DNA of 64,000 nucleotides from positions 62,001-126,000 of the forward strand of contig NZ_BAABRS010000004.1 of assembly GCF_039545095.1 (NCBI RefSeq). The letters run 5' to 3'. Under the pieces are notes generated by a model, which searched no databases, was not told the DNA's origin, and was given only the letters and a program-made list of their open reading frames with translations. Positions 33,961-42,565 of the stretch are shown here, in pieces (the stretch's first letter is position 1; every line of letters begins with the position of its first letter). A program made the position numbers and the translations under genes. The stretch is from Fodinibius salicampi. Lineage in GTDB: Bacteria; Bacteroidota; Rhodothermia; Balneolales; Balneolaceae.

Positions 33961-36900
33961 ATGGTTAAAACGGCATCACATAGCAGGTTAAAAAAATGGA
34001 TGATTCGCCTCGGATGGGTGACCGTTATTTTGCTGTTTCTCATAGCTGCTCTGAGATTTTCACTGACAACTGATCCGGTTCGTAACTGGGTTAAGAATTA
34101 TACCGTGAATGCTATCAATAGCCAACTTAACGCTAATTTAAGTATCGGGTATCTTTCGGGCGACCTATGGCGTGGCATTACATTGGAAAAAATACAACTG
34201 AATGTAGAAGATGAAGCTACTTTAGCGAGCATCGATTCAGTTCATGCCACTTATTCAATATGGAGTTTTTTTTCTGATCAGATGGTAGTATCCGATTTGA
34301 ATGTATATAAACCTGTTACCCATCTGGAGCAACAAAATGGCCGATGGAATATGGAGAATCTGATAAAACCCACTCCTCCGCCAGATACGACTTCATCGGT
34401 ATTTCCATTTCGTATAGATCATTTGTCCATTGCAGGTGGAGAGTTACACATAAATGGAGATTCCTTGGCACTGACCACTCCGATTGAAATAGCAAATATT
34501 GAACTCTTTGGTAATCTCGATATAAAAGAATCGGATTTTGAGGCAAAGGTGGAGGCTCTCGATTTCGAGTTTAATCATATTGCCGAGGGGAAAAAAGTAT
34601 TTGTTGAGTCTGCAGCTACTTTTAAAAACAAACAGCTTACGCTAGAAGAACTGCAGTTATCTACAGCAGAATCAAGCTTACGTTCTTCCGGACTGGTGAA
34701 TCTATCGGATTCGACTGTTGAGCTAGCTCTTTCTGCAAACCCATTATCTTTTCAGGATTTAGTTCCTTATAGCGAAGAGCTCTCATTACAACAGGAAATA
34801 GAGGCAGAGATATCACTTACAGGATCTTCGGGTGATTATAAGGCAAGTCTGCAGGCTCGTTCAAAAGACATTTACAATTTCAATGCAGAAGCAGACCTTA
34901 AGTGGGCCCCCGGAAGCGGAAGTGATCTGGAGAGATTACAAATGCAGGCCGATCGATTGGATTTGCAATCGCTGTTGGGAGATACAACTCTGCCAGCTAT
35001 CGAAGAACTGGATCTGAATTTTACAGGTAATGTACCGCTGGCAGACTATCAGCAAAGCAAAGGCGATCTGGAATTGACAATAGCTCAGTTAGCGCATCCA
35101 TCAGTTACGTTTAATCAGATTGAAAGTAAAGCCCAGTTACAAAATCAGGAGTTAGCGATTGACTTTCAGGCTATGGAGAATAAACAAAAGTTATCTTCAA
35201 GTATTACCATTCAACAGGTTTGGGGAAATCCCGGTATCCGGGGAGAAATTAGGGCACAGCGTATTAATCCGGGATATTGGTCCCAAAATGAGATGTTGGA
35301 TAGTGAATGGGATATAGTCAGCACATTTTTTGGTGCAGGTTGGTATCCAGAGGAGAGTCCCTGGAAATATCATATCAGTGCTATTGATCATAGTAAAAAT
35401 CGTTCCTACAACAGAAAGCTATCAATGCAGGGGCAGGTGAATATGAATGGGCTGACAACAAAGGGACGTCTCAATCTAGGGGATGGTTTGGTAAAAGTGG
35501 ATGCCCGCCTTAATGAGTTGCAAGACCAGCCCACCTATAATTTTAATTTAGGAATGGATCAATTAGATCTGGGGGAAGTCTTTCAGATTGATTCACTGCA
35601 AACTTCTCTTAATGGATCTGTTTCTGGTAAAGGCACCGGTTTTACACCCGCTGATATGCAGTTAAACCTGGCTTTGGCCATTGATTCTTCTGTGGTAAAT
35701 AAGGAATCTATATATCAACTGGATGGAAAAATATCTGTAATAGATACGGTGGCCGAGGTTAAAGGAATTGAACTATCAAGTATGATTGCCGACGGAATGA
35801 TCAAGGGGCAAAGGCATCTTCAAAATCCTTTGGATCCTGACAATAGATTTAATATCAATCTGAGGGTAAAGGATATAAGTTCATTGGCTCCTCTTATGGG
35901 TGTAGACACTGTTGCAGCCGAAGGGACCGTTAATGCGGAGTTGCATCTTGCTGAAGGCAATGACTTACAAATGGAGAGTACTTTTGAACTGTCAAATATC
36001 GTTTTGGATGAATTATTTACCACGAAACAAGCTCATGGAGATATTAGCGCTGTTATTAAGGAAAAGAACGAGTATGCGTTGGATATTAATTTAATTTCTC
36101 CTGTTATTTCTGATATTCAGCTACATGATGTATGGATAAAAACCGCCGGTGAAGTTAGAGAGGATGAAACAGCAGGCAACTACGAACTTCGCTTTAGTGG
36201 TACATCAGGAGAGTATTTAGAGCAGAGGGGACAATATGCTGTGAGCGATGATTCAACAAATGTTCGAATATCCGAATTTGATATTGTAAGTCCCGATTTG
36301 GTCCTTAGCCTTAATGAGTCGTTCAATGTAGATTTTTCTAAAGGAGTACTCCGGATGGATACCTTGCAGATGACCTCCTCCAGTGGTGCCTTTGTTGAGT
36401 TGGCTGTTCCGTATGCCGATTCACTCCGCCAGCAAGGATCGCTTCAGGGAAATAGTATAAATTTGGCCCCCATTCAGGAGGCATTATTGAAAGAATCCTA
36501 TGTAAATGGCATTCTTTCCGGTGAAATGGAGTTCAATCGTACAGATACTACGTTACGGGCCGATGGAAGTATAGTAATGTCCGGTCTTTCATATCAGGAA
36601 CTTAATTTTGATTCGCTCTCTATTGATGGAAAGATTGATGAAGAACGCTTAACCGGCAGCCTGTTAGTACAAGATCAGGGGGACGAACTGATGTGGGGGA
36701 AAGCAGATGTGCCGTTTCGGTTAGCAGATCCGGAAAGTTTGCCAGATACGTTTTTTGATGAGTCCGTTAATGGGGAACTGAGGATTCGGGCTATTGCAAT
36801 GGAACGTTTTGAACCTATATTTGAGGAACTAGGATTTACAGAAACTTCCGGAATTTTGACCGGAAGAGCTGACCTCTCAGGAACCGCAGGTTCTCCTCAG

Positions 36901-38430
36901 TTTTCTGCCCGAACAACGTTGCATCAGGCGGTTCTTTCTGGTGTAGAACTTGACTCAGTATCCGCTGCAGTCAATTATGAGCATGCTCAATCCGTACTCA
37001 ACCTCAATGGTTCTATTACTTCCCTTAAACAGACAGCTGCAGAACTAGAGACCGTCCTTCCCTTCTATATGGATTTTAAAACCTTTGAGGTTACCTATCC
37101 GGATGGGAACGATCCTATATCAGCGAATATCAAGACTCAGGATTTTAATTTAGCAGCGCTCAATGATTTTCTGGACGATCAAACAGCCCGGGATTTGCGC
37201 GGGAGTATAAGTGGTAATGTCATGCTATCCGGTCCTATTGATAGTCTGGAAACGAATGGTGCTTTTACGCTGCGCAGAGGAGGTATCCGTATAATTCCGC
37301 TGGGAATTCGTTTGAATGAAATGCGATCTGATATCCACTTCGAGAAGGGGCAAATGCGAATAGCGGAATTTACTACCCGTAGTGGTAATGGTAGGCTTAA
37401 TATAACAGGGACCACCGATTTTGCTGATTTCGGTATTAGTAATATGGATATTCGCCTGCGTACAAAAAATTTCAGGATCGCTAATACCAATGAAATGAAT
37501 GCCATTGTAAATGCTGACATGCGGATGCAAGGTCCCTTTTATGGAGCACACTTGTCTGGTGATCTGGAGTTTGTTAGTGGTTTTTATGAGTTACAGAACT
37601 TTGGGGAGGAATCAGTAGAAAATATAAAGCTGGATTCTGAGACAGAGGAGGAGCTGAATTTTTCTGTATTCGATTCGTTGAGTATGGATATGAATATTTC
37701 CTTCAACAGACGGTTTTTTGTCCGAAATAGCCAGTATCTTGATATGGAGATGGAATTGGATGGTTCCCTTGATGTGGTTAAGGAGAAAGGAAATGATATG
37801 CAGCTTTTTGGTACCATGAATACAGCAGATGGGTATGCTCGTCCTCTTGGCAAAAGATTTGAAATTGAAGAAGGTTCGGTCATTTTCAGCGGAGAACCCA
37901 CCAATCCACAGATGAGCGTTCGGTCAATGTATGCACCGCCACAAACCCAGGAAGAGATCAGGATATGGTATATTATTGAGGGAACGGTAGAAGATCCAAA
38001 GTTTAAGTACGAGAGTCAGCCGCCAATGGAGCTGGAAAATATTCTCAGCTATACCCTTTTTGGTCAGCCCTTCTATGCACTGGATTCCTGGCAGCAGGTA
38101 GTGACAGGGTCTGGCAACAATACATCTGCTACCACTATCGCTCTGGATGTGCTGCTCGATCGTGTGGAGTCTCTGGCAACACGGAAGCTTGGCATTGATG
38201 TAGTGAGAATTGATAATACCAATACCGGCGGACAAACGGGGACCTCAGTTACCACAGGTTGGTATATTAATCCAAAGGTATTTTTTGCTATACAAAATGT
38301 GATAACGGGCTCTACCCCTAATACTGGTTTTCAGCTGGAATATCTGTTGCGCGAAAACCTGAAATTGATGCTGCGCCAGGGAAATGGAATCCGGGAAGGC
38401 ATAGACTTAAAGTGGGAGCACGACTACTAA
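33961..38430 (+). CDS. tamB: TamB-type translocation and assembly module protein
   Basis: A 1489-residue protein with one N-terminal transmembrane helix (about 17-36) and a very long repetitive beta-strand region of the AsmA/TamB kind, which forms a hydrophobic groove spanning the periplasm. The C-terminal 300 residues have the DUF490 domain: 'FTLRRGGIRIIPLGIRL', 'GTMNTADGYARPLGKRFEIEEGSVIF', and 'LGIDVVRID' followed by a typical 'ILLRENLKLMLRQG'-type end. TamB works with TamA in outer-membrane assembly or lipid transport. The ATG follows the tamA stop codon directly, so expression is coupled. Confidence 0.93.
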   Translation: MVKTASHSRLKKWMIRLGWVTVILLFLIAALRFSLTTDPVRNWVKNYTVNAINSQLNANLSIGYLSGDLWRGITLEKIQLNVEDEATLASIDSVHATYSIWSFFSDQMVVSDLNVYKPVTHLEQQNGRWNMENLIKPTPPPDTTSSVFPFRIDHLSIAGGELHINGDSLALTTPIEIANIELFGNLDIKESDFEAKVEALDFEFNHIAEGKKVFVESAATFKNKQLTLEELQLSTAESSLRSSGLVNLSDSTVELALSANPLSFQDLVPYSEELSLQQEIEAEISLTGSSGDYKASLQARSKDIYNFNAEADLKWAPGSGSDLERLQMQADRLDLQSLLGDTTLPAIEELDLNFTGNVPLADYQQSKGDLELTIAQLAHPSVTFNQIESKAQLQNQELAIDFQAMENKQKLSSSITIQQVWGNPGIRGEIRAQRINPGYWSQNEMLDSEWDIVSTFFGAGWYPEESPWKYHISAIDHSKNRSYNRKLSMQGQVNMNGLTTKGRLNLGDGLVKVDARLNELQDQPTYNFNLGMDQLDLGEVFQIDSLQTSLNGSVSGKGTGFTPADMQLNLALAIDSSVVNKESIYQLDGKISVIDTVAEVKGIELSSMIADGMIKGQRHLQNPLDPDNRFNINLRVKDISSLAPLMGVDTVAAEGTVNAELHLAEGNDLQMESTFELSNIVLDELFTTKQAHGDISAVIKEKNEYALDINLISPVISDIQLHDVWIKTAGEVREDETAGNYELRFSGTSGEYLEQRGQYAVSDDSTNVRISEFDIVSPDLVLSLNESFNVDFSKGVLRMDTLQMTSSSGAFVELAVPYADSLRQQGSLQGNSINLAPIQEALLKESYVNGILSGEMEFNRTDTTLRADGSIVMSGLSYQELNFDSLSIDGKIDEERLTGSLLVQDQGDELMWGKADVPFRLADPESLPDTFFDESVNGELRIRAIAMERFEPIFEELGFTETSGILTGRADLSGTAGSPQFSARTTLHQAVLSGVELDSVSAAVNYEHAQSVLNLNGSITSLKQTAAELETVLPFYMDFKTFEVTYPDGNDPISANIKTQDFNLAALNDFLDDQTARDLRGSISGNVMLSGPIDSLETNGAFTLRRGGIRIIPLGIRLNEMRSDIHFEKGQMRIAEFTTRSGNGRLNITGTTDFADFGISNMDIRLRTKNFRIANTNEMNAIVNADMRMQGPFYGAHLSGDLEFVSGFYELQNFGEESVENIKLDSETEEELNFSVFDSLSMDMNISFNRRFFVRNSQYLDMEMELDGSLDVVKEKGNDMQLFGTMNTADGYARPLGKRFEIEEGSVIFSGEPTNPQMSVRSMYAPPQTQEEIRIWYIIEGTVEDPKFKYESQPPMELENILSYTLFGQPFYALDSWQQVVTGSGNNTSATTIALDVLLDRVESLATRKLGIDVVRIDNTNTGGQTGTSVTTGWYINPKVFFAIQNVITGSTPNTGFQLEYLLRENLKLMLRQGNGIREGIDLKWEHDY

Positions 38431-38590
38431 AACGAAACTAACCGTTTAGCTACGATAAATATTCAAAGATTAAGTATTATAATTTTTATTATTCGTATTT
38501 ATGTTCATGGATGCCCTGGATCGCCCCTGAATGAAGGATACAAACACAAAGAGAATAAACGATATAGAATCAAAAATTGATAGGTAAGCT

Positions 38591-39697
38591 ATGTTTAACA
38601 ATAAAGACCAGCAGTTAGCCGATAAAATTCTCAACTTCAGTTGTGAGCTTAAAGAAGGACAAAATGTGATGCTTCAGTTGGTAGGACTCAATGGCATTGG
38701 ATTGCTTCGGGCCTTGGTAAAAAAAGTACGGGAAATGAATGCCCATCCCTTTGTACAGATTGAAGATACTGAAGTTCGCCGCATACTTGCTGAAAAGGGA
38801 GACAAAGAATTTTGGAAAAATCAGGCTGAAACAGATCAGCTGCCCCTTATGAAGAAGATGGATGCTTTCGTAGGCATCCGGGCCTCGCTCAATATCTATG
38901 AACAGGCTGACGTCAGTAAAAAGGCCAATAAGGCCTATGCCGATTATTTTGCTGATCCGGTTCACTTTAAGGAACGAGTGAATAATACTAATTGGGTAGT
39001 GCTCCGCTATCCTTCAGAAGCCTTTGCCATGAATGCCAGAATGCCAACCCAAAAGTTTCGCGATTTCTACTATAAGGCTTGCCTGTTGGATTACAGCGAA
39101 TTAGCCGAGGCTATGAAACCGCTTCAAAAACGACTGGAAGATACCAAGAAAATCCGTCTGGAAGGTGAGGGGACGGATATTGAATTTTCGGTAAAAGGTC
39201 AGACATGGATTCCCTGTTTTGGAAAGCGTAATATCCCGGATGGGGAGCTGTTCTCTTCGCCTGTCTTATCGTCTGTTAATGGACATATTACCTATGCTCC
39301 CAGCGTATATCAGGGCAAACCGTTTGAGTTTGTTAAACTGGAAGTCTGCGATGGAGTAGTAGTGGATTCTGACTCCTCCGATAATGAAGCGCTTGAAGAG
39401 ATACTGGATACGGATGCCGGAGCACGACAGTTTGGGGAGTTCAGCTTTGGATTGAATCCCGTGATTGAGGAGCCGATGTACGATATCCTCTTTGATGAAA
39501 AGATTTATGGTTCCAATCACCTGACCCTCGGTAATGACTACGAAATTGCCCCCAATGGAAATGAAAGTAATATCCACTGGGATTTGGTCTGTATAGGTGC
39601 CGATGTGTATCTGGATGGCGAGAAAGTCAGGGAGGGACGCACCTTTATTGCGGATGATTTGAAGGGCTTGAATCCAGAGAATTTGTTGTCCGACTGA
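38591..39697 (+). CDS. M29-family aminopeptidase
   Basis: A 368-residue cytoplasmic metallo-aminopeptidase of the AmpS/AmpT (thermophilic) family. The metal-binding and catalytic residues are in their usual surroundings: 'NIPDGELFSSPV' (Glu), 'GARQFGEFSFGLNP' (Glu), 'SNHLTLGNDYE' (His) and 'ESNIHWDLV' (His, Asp). The N-terminal half has the 'MLQLVGLNGIGLLRALVKKV' region common to the family. After the TGA stop, the same frame stays open for 29 codons encoding a membrane helix. Confidence 0.95.
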   Translation: MFNNKDQQLADKILNFSCELKEGQNVMLQLVGLNGIGLLRALVKKVREMNAHPFVQIEDTEVRRILAEKGDKEFWKNQAETDQLPLMKKMDAFVGIRASLNIYEQADVSKKANKAYADYFADPVHFKERVNNTNWVVLRYPSEAFAMNARMPTQKFRDFYYKACLLDYSELAEAMKPLQKRLEDTKKIRLEGEGTDIEFSVKGQTWIPCFGKRNIPDGELFSSPVLSSVNGHITYAPSVYQGKPFEFVKLEVCDGVVVDSDSSDNEALEEILDTDAGARQFGEFSFGLNPVIEEPMYDILFDEKIYGSNHLTLGNDYEIAPNGNESNIHWDLVCIGADVYLDGEKVREGRTFIADDLKGLNPENLLSD

Positions 39698-39787
39698 TTT
39701 GAAACTTACGTAATACCGGCAATTATTTTCCTTGGGTTTATCATTCTGGGGGCGATTCTTTTAAAAAGGGATCGGCCCCAAAAATAA
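39698..39787 (+). other. In-frame 29-codon extension after the M29 stop, membrane-helix-like
   Basis: Directly after the aminopeptidase TGA, the same frame continues FETYVIPAIIFLGFIILGAI, then LLKRDRPQK and TAA. This is a hydrophobic helix with a basic end, the classical look of a membrane anchor. There is no ATG, GTG or TTG start in the frame. It could be a stop-readthrough anchor, a remnant of a small gene, or chance. Confidence 0.3.
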
Positions 39788-39865
39788 TTAGGGATAAAGG
39801 GGCAAATATTATTTTTTTTCGCTATAATAATAGTCCCACCTTAATCATAAAAAACAGAGAGAAAA

Positions 39866-41254
39866 ATGAACCAGGAAAAAAAGGAAAAAGGGATGAAAGA
39901 GACCGGACATCGAAATCCAGATAAAGATAAGATTTCGATACCTTGTTGTCCGGAGTTGAAAACCGACGAGGCATGCGATATTATTGATTTTCAATATCGT
40001 ACCGTACATAATGCCCAGGTTAGCCTTGATAATACCAGTCGTAGAATTCCAGTTGAGGTTATCATTAAAGCCCGGTTGGAACGTTGTACAGGACCACTTG
40101 CGCTTGGAGATTTAGTATATACTAATACACTTTATCCTGGTGAGAAGGTGCGCCTGTTTAGCATAGATCGCCGAAGTCGATTTAGTTACGACAGCAGTAC
40201 AAACATAAGCTATCGGCATGAGCAGACCTCAGAGGAGCGTTATTATATGTCTTCGATGAGTGATTTTATGTCTGACCTGTCTATTCGGAATGAAGGGAGT
40301 TCCTCTAATAAAAACCGGGGGAGTACAAAAACAAGCGGAGGCACCAGCGGCCCTATCGAAACCTTCTTTTCAGGCCCTTCAGTGGATATTGAAGGAAGTT
40401 ACGATGCCGAATCTACCAGTACGTTCCTTCGTGAGCTTAATCAGCATGTTGAGTCGTCCCACCACAGTTCGGTGCAAGCGACACGGACGGCCAGCAGTGT
40501 TTCGGTAGGTGAGGTTAATACCCGTAGCCATGCCGAGGGAGAAACCGAAGATCATTTTGAATCTTCTTCCCGGGTATTTTCAAACCCCAATCATTGCCAT
40601 GCAATTACATACTACTTTTATCAGATCAATAAAACTCAAACCATAAAATTTACGATTGAGTCTATTCGACGAAGAGTCATTGACCCGGCAGCCAATACAA
40701 AGGTTGCCAACAACCCGTTTATTTCCCGGGGAGATATATCGGTGATACCTAACTCGGTGCTGGCAACGGATGAAAATAGGTTATCGGTAGAGCGTCGGGG
40801 ACGTGAAAGCGTCTCGGCCGATCTTGATAATGCTGTACGCCTCAATCCGGATCAGAGGTTTTCCCGGGTTGATACGGCGGCAACATTTGCTTCGTTCAAC
40901 ACCGCTGAGCCTTTATCTCCATCGATACGGGCAGAAGCACTTGCGATCGTAGATCGGGATTTGGTGAACGCCGGATTGCTGAAAGAAGAGGGAGGAGATA
41001 TTTCAGAGGAAACCCGTCAAAAGTTTTCTTTTGAGCTTACATCTTCTCTGCCAACGCCCGGATTGTTCGTACGCAGTTGCTTGGATGAATGTAATATTTG
41101 TGAGCCAGCCGTAATGCGTGAAATACAGTTGGATCTGGAATACAAAAAATTGCAGAATAAGTTACTTGAACGTCAGATAGAGTTGCTTGAAAAGTCGCAG
41201 GAGTATCGTTGTTGTCCAGCTGATGAAGAAGAATCCGAGGACGATGATGGATAA
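39866..41254 (+). CDS. Unrecognised 462-residue protein with cysteine clusters
   Basis: I do not recognise this family. There is no signal peptide or membrane helix. The first 22 residues are highly charged. A cysteine cluster follows (C27, C28, C37), then a conserved-looking domain (about 38-130, including PLALGDLVYTNTLYPGEKV, RRSRFSYDSSTNISYRHEQ). A Ser/Gly-rich low-complexity stretch covers about 145-170. A charged, Ser-rich helical region and 'CHAITYYFYQINKTQTIKFTIESIRRRV' come next. The C-terminal part has CLDECNIC (about 410), a coiled coil (about 420-448), CC near 453 and an acidic tail. It stands alone between an aminopeptidase gene and a strong terminator, so it is a single-gene transcript. 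Confidence 0.85.
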   Translation: MNQEKKEKGMKETGHRNPDKDKISIPCCPELKTDEACDIIDFQYRTVHNAQVSLDNTSRRIPVEVIIKARLERCTGPLALGDLVYTNTLYPGEKVRLFSIDRRSRFSYDSSTNISYRHEQTSEERYYMSSMSDFMSDLSIRNEGSSSNKNRGSTKTSGGTSGPIETFFSGPSVDIEGSYDAESTSTFLRELNQHVESSHHSSVQATRTASSVSVGEVNTRSHAEGETEDHFESSSRVFSNPNHCHAITYYFYQINKTQTIKFTIESIRRRVIDPAANTKVANNPFISRGDISVIPNSVLATDENRLSVERRGRESVSADLDNAVRLNPDQRFSRVDTAATFASFNTAEPLSPSIRAEALAIVDRDLVNAGLLKEEGGDISEETRQKFSFELTSSLPTPGLFVRSCLDECNICEPAVMREIQLDLEYKKLQNKLLERQIELLEKSQEYRCCPADEEESEDDDG

Positions 41255-41276
41255 TCCGTTTATCCATTAATAGAAT

Positions 41277-41311
41277 AAAAAGCAGCACCATAATCTGGTG
41301 CTGCTTTTTTA
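41277..41311 (+). terminator. Strong rho-independent terminator
   Basis: AGCAGCACCA (41281-41290) and TGGTGCTGCT (41296-41305) form a perfect 10-bp stem with a 5-base loop. T residues follow and A residues precede it, so it works on both strands. Confidence 0.95.
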
Positions 41312-41405
41312 TAAGCCTTTAGTTTGATAAAAATATTTATGGGCCCTTAAAATCTGCCAGGATTAGATTGAGGTACAGAAATTATGTGCTTTCAATTAAG
41401 TAAGT

Positions 41406-41767
41406 ATGAGCATGAAGAAGCGACATACAACGGATTATCCAAAAGCCTATCGTTACCGCCGTATTGTCCGGGCTAAACGATATATAGATGAGCATTTTAA
41501 TGAATCCATAGATCTGGAAGCAATTTCTGAGGAAGCTAATTTTTCCAAATTTAATTTTTGCGACTTTTTATAAGTGCATATAGTAAAACGCCCAATCAAT
41601 ATCTTACTGAACGGAGGATAAAATATACCTACAGATTATTAACGGAAGATCAGTTATCGGTCTCTGAAATATGTTTTGAGAGTATTGGTTCGTTTTCATC
41701 ATTATTCAAACGAGAGTTGGGGTTGTCAAGGCGCGGATGGGTATCCGGATGGAGAGCCGGGAGGTAA
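41406..41767 (+). pseudogene. Broken AraC-family regulator gene
   Basis: The N-terminal part (41406-41573) reads 'KKRHTTDYPKAYRYRRIVRAKRYIDEHFNESIDLEAISEEANFSKFNF', a typical start of a short AraC/XylS helix-turn-helix protein, but ends 'CDFL' at a TAA. The next frame (from 41558) continues 'LRLFISAYSKTPNQYLTERRI' to 'SVSEICFESIGSFSSLFKREL'. One missing T in a run of T residues at 41555-41559 explains the shift. A second lesion appears in the second HTH: four residues (usually VGFE) are missing between ICFE and SIGS. The C-terminus is also abnormal. A sequencing error alone would not explain all of this. A DUF1761 gene follows; similar regulators are often found beside such genes. Confidence 0.8.
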
Positions 41768-41830
41768 GCAGCCAGGTATTATTCACCAGACAGATTAATA
41801 AACTGAATATGTTACCAGAGTCTATATAAT

Positions 41831-41861
41831 TAATCTTGTCCTGTATCTCCGGTGCGGGATG
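41831..41861 (+). repeat. REP-like palindromic repeat, copy 1
   Basis: A 31-base element that begins with TAATCT and contains GTATCTCCGGTGCGG. It matches the copy at 42436-42466 at 26 of 31 positions. The core can fold back on itself using several G-U pairs. Confidence 0.6.
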
Positions 41862-42006
41862 ACAGTATAAGCCATATCCTATAGGGAAAAGCGGTAGGTA
41901 AAACAGTCTTTATGCGAGGAGCGGGCAACTTATTAATAATATTTAAGTTGTTTTTTAAAATATTTCTTAATTACATAGAGTAAACCTCTACTCTAAAGCA
42001 ACGTTT

Positions 42007-42417
42007 ATGTCTGAAATAATCTCTTCCCTTAACTGGCTGGCGGTTATTGTAGCTACCGTGGTGTATTTTGCTTTAGGCGCACTCTGGTACAGTAACCTGC
42101 TTTTTGCAAAAACGTGGATGAAGTTACGAAATGTTACCGAAGAAGATATCGGAGAACCTAATCCGGTTATTTTTCTCTACTCTTTTATCCTGCAGTTTAT
42201 AGCCGTTGCTTCTCTTGCATTGTTTATGAAAGCAATGGGTATTGGAAGTGCTGGAAATGGAGCCTTAATAGGATTTGGGGCAGGCGCCGGTTTTGTATTC
42301 ACTCTTGCTGGAACGACCGGAATCTTTTCCGAAGTTCCTATGAAACTTCATTTTCTTGATAACGGCTATCACGTAATTGGATTAGTGTTGGCCGGACTTG
42401 TACTTGGTTGGTGGTAA
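42007..42417 (+). CDS. DUF1761 family membrane protein
   Basis: A 136-residue integral membrane protein with four helices. The DUF1761 pattern is clear: 'NWLAVIVATVVYFALGALWYSNLLFAKTWMKL' at the start, 'FLYSFILQFIAVASLALFM' in helix 2, 'GALIGFGAGAGFVFTLAGTTGIFSEVP' in helix 3 and 'NGYHVIGLVLAGLVLGWW' at the end. Function unknown. It lies after a broken AraC-type regulator gene and is flanked by REP-like repeats on both sides. Confidence 0.92.
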   Translation: MSEIISSLNWLAVIVATVVYFALGALWYSNLLFAKTWMKLRNVTEEDIGEPNPVIFLYSFILQFIAVASLALFMKAMGIGSAGNGALIGFGAGAGFVFTLAGTTGIFSEVPMKLHFLDNGYHVIGLVLAGLVLGWW

Positions 42418-42435
42418 AAATATCGGCAGTCGGTT

Positions 42436-42466
42436 TAATCTCGTCCCGTACCTCAGGTGCGGAATG
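42436..42466 (+). repeat. REP-like palindromic repeat, copy 2
   Basis: A 31-base element. Its core CCGTACCT-C-AGGTGCGG forms an 8-bp stem with one G-U pair and a one-base centre. It is the same family as copy 1 on the other side of the DUF1761 gene. Confidence 0.65.
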
Positions 42467-42475
42467 TATAAAAGA

Positions 42476-42496
42476 CTGCGCACCAGAGGTACGCAG
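42476..42496 (-). repeat. REP-like palindromic repeat, copy 3 (inverted)
   Basis: CTGCGCACC-AGA-GGTACGCAG forms a 9-bp stem with one G-U pair. Read on the minus strand it contains GTACCTCTGGTGCG, the shared core of copies 1 and 2. AATCT also flanks it. It lies 9 bases from copy 2 in the opposite orientation, as in paired REP units. Confidence 0.65.
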
Positions 42497-42565
42497 CCCA
42501 GATTTAGATCTTAGATTTTAAGTAGGGTAGAATATTCCTGATTTACAGTAAACTGCTAACTGCAT

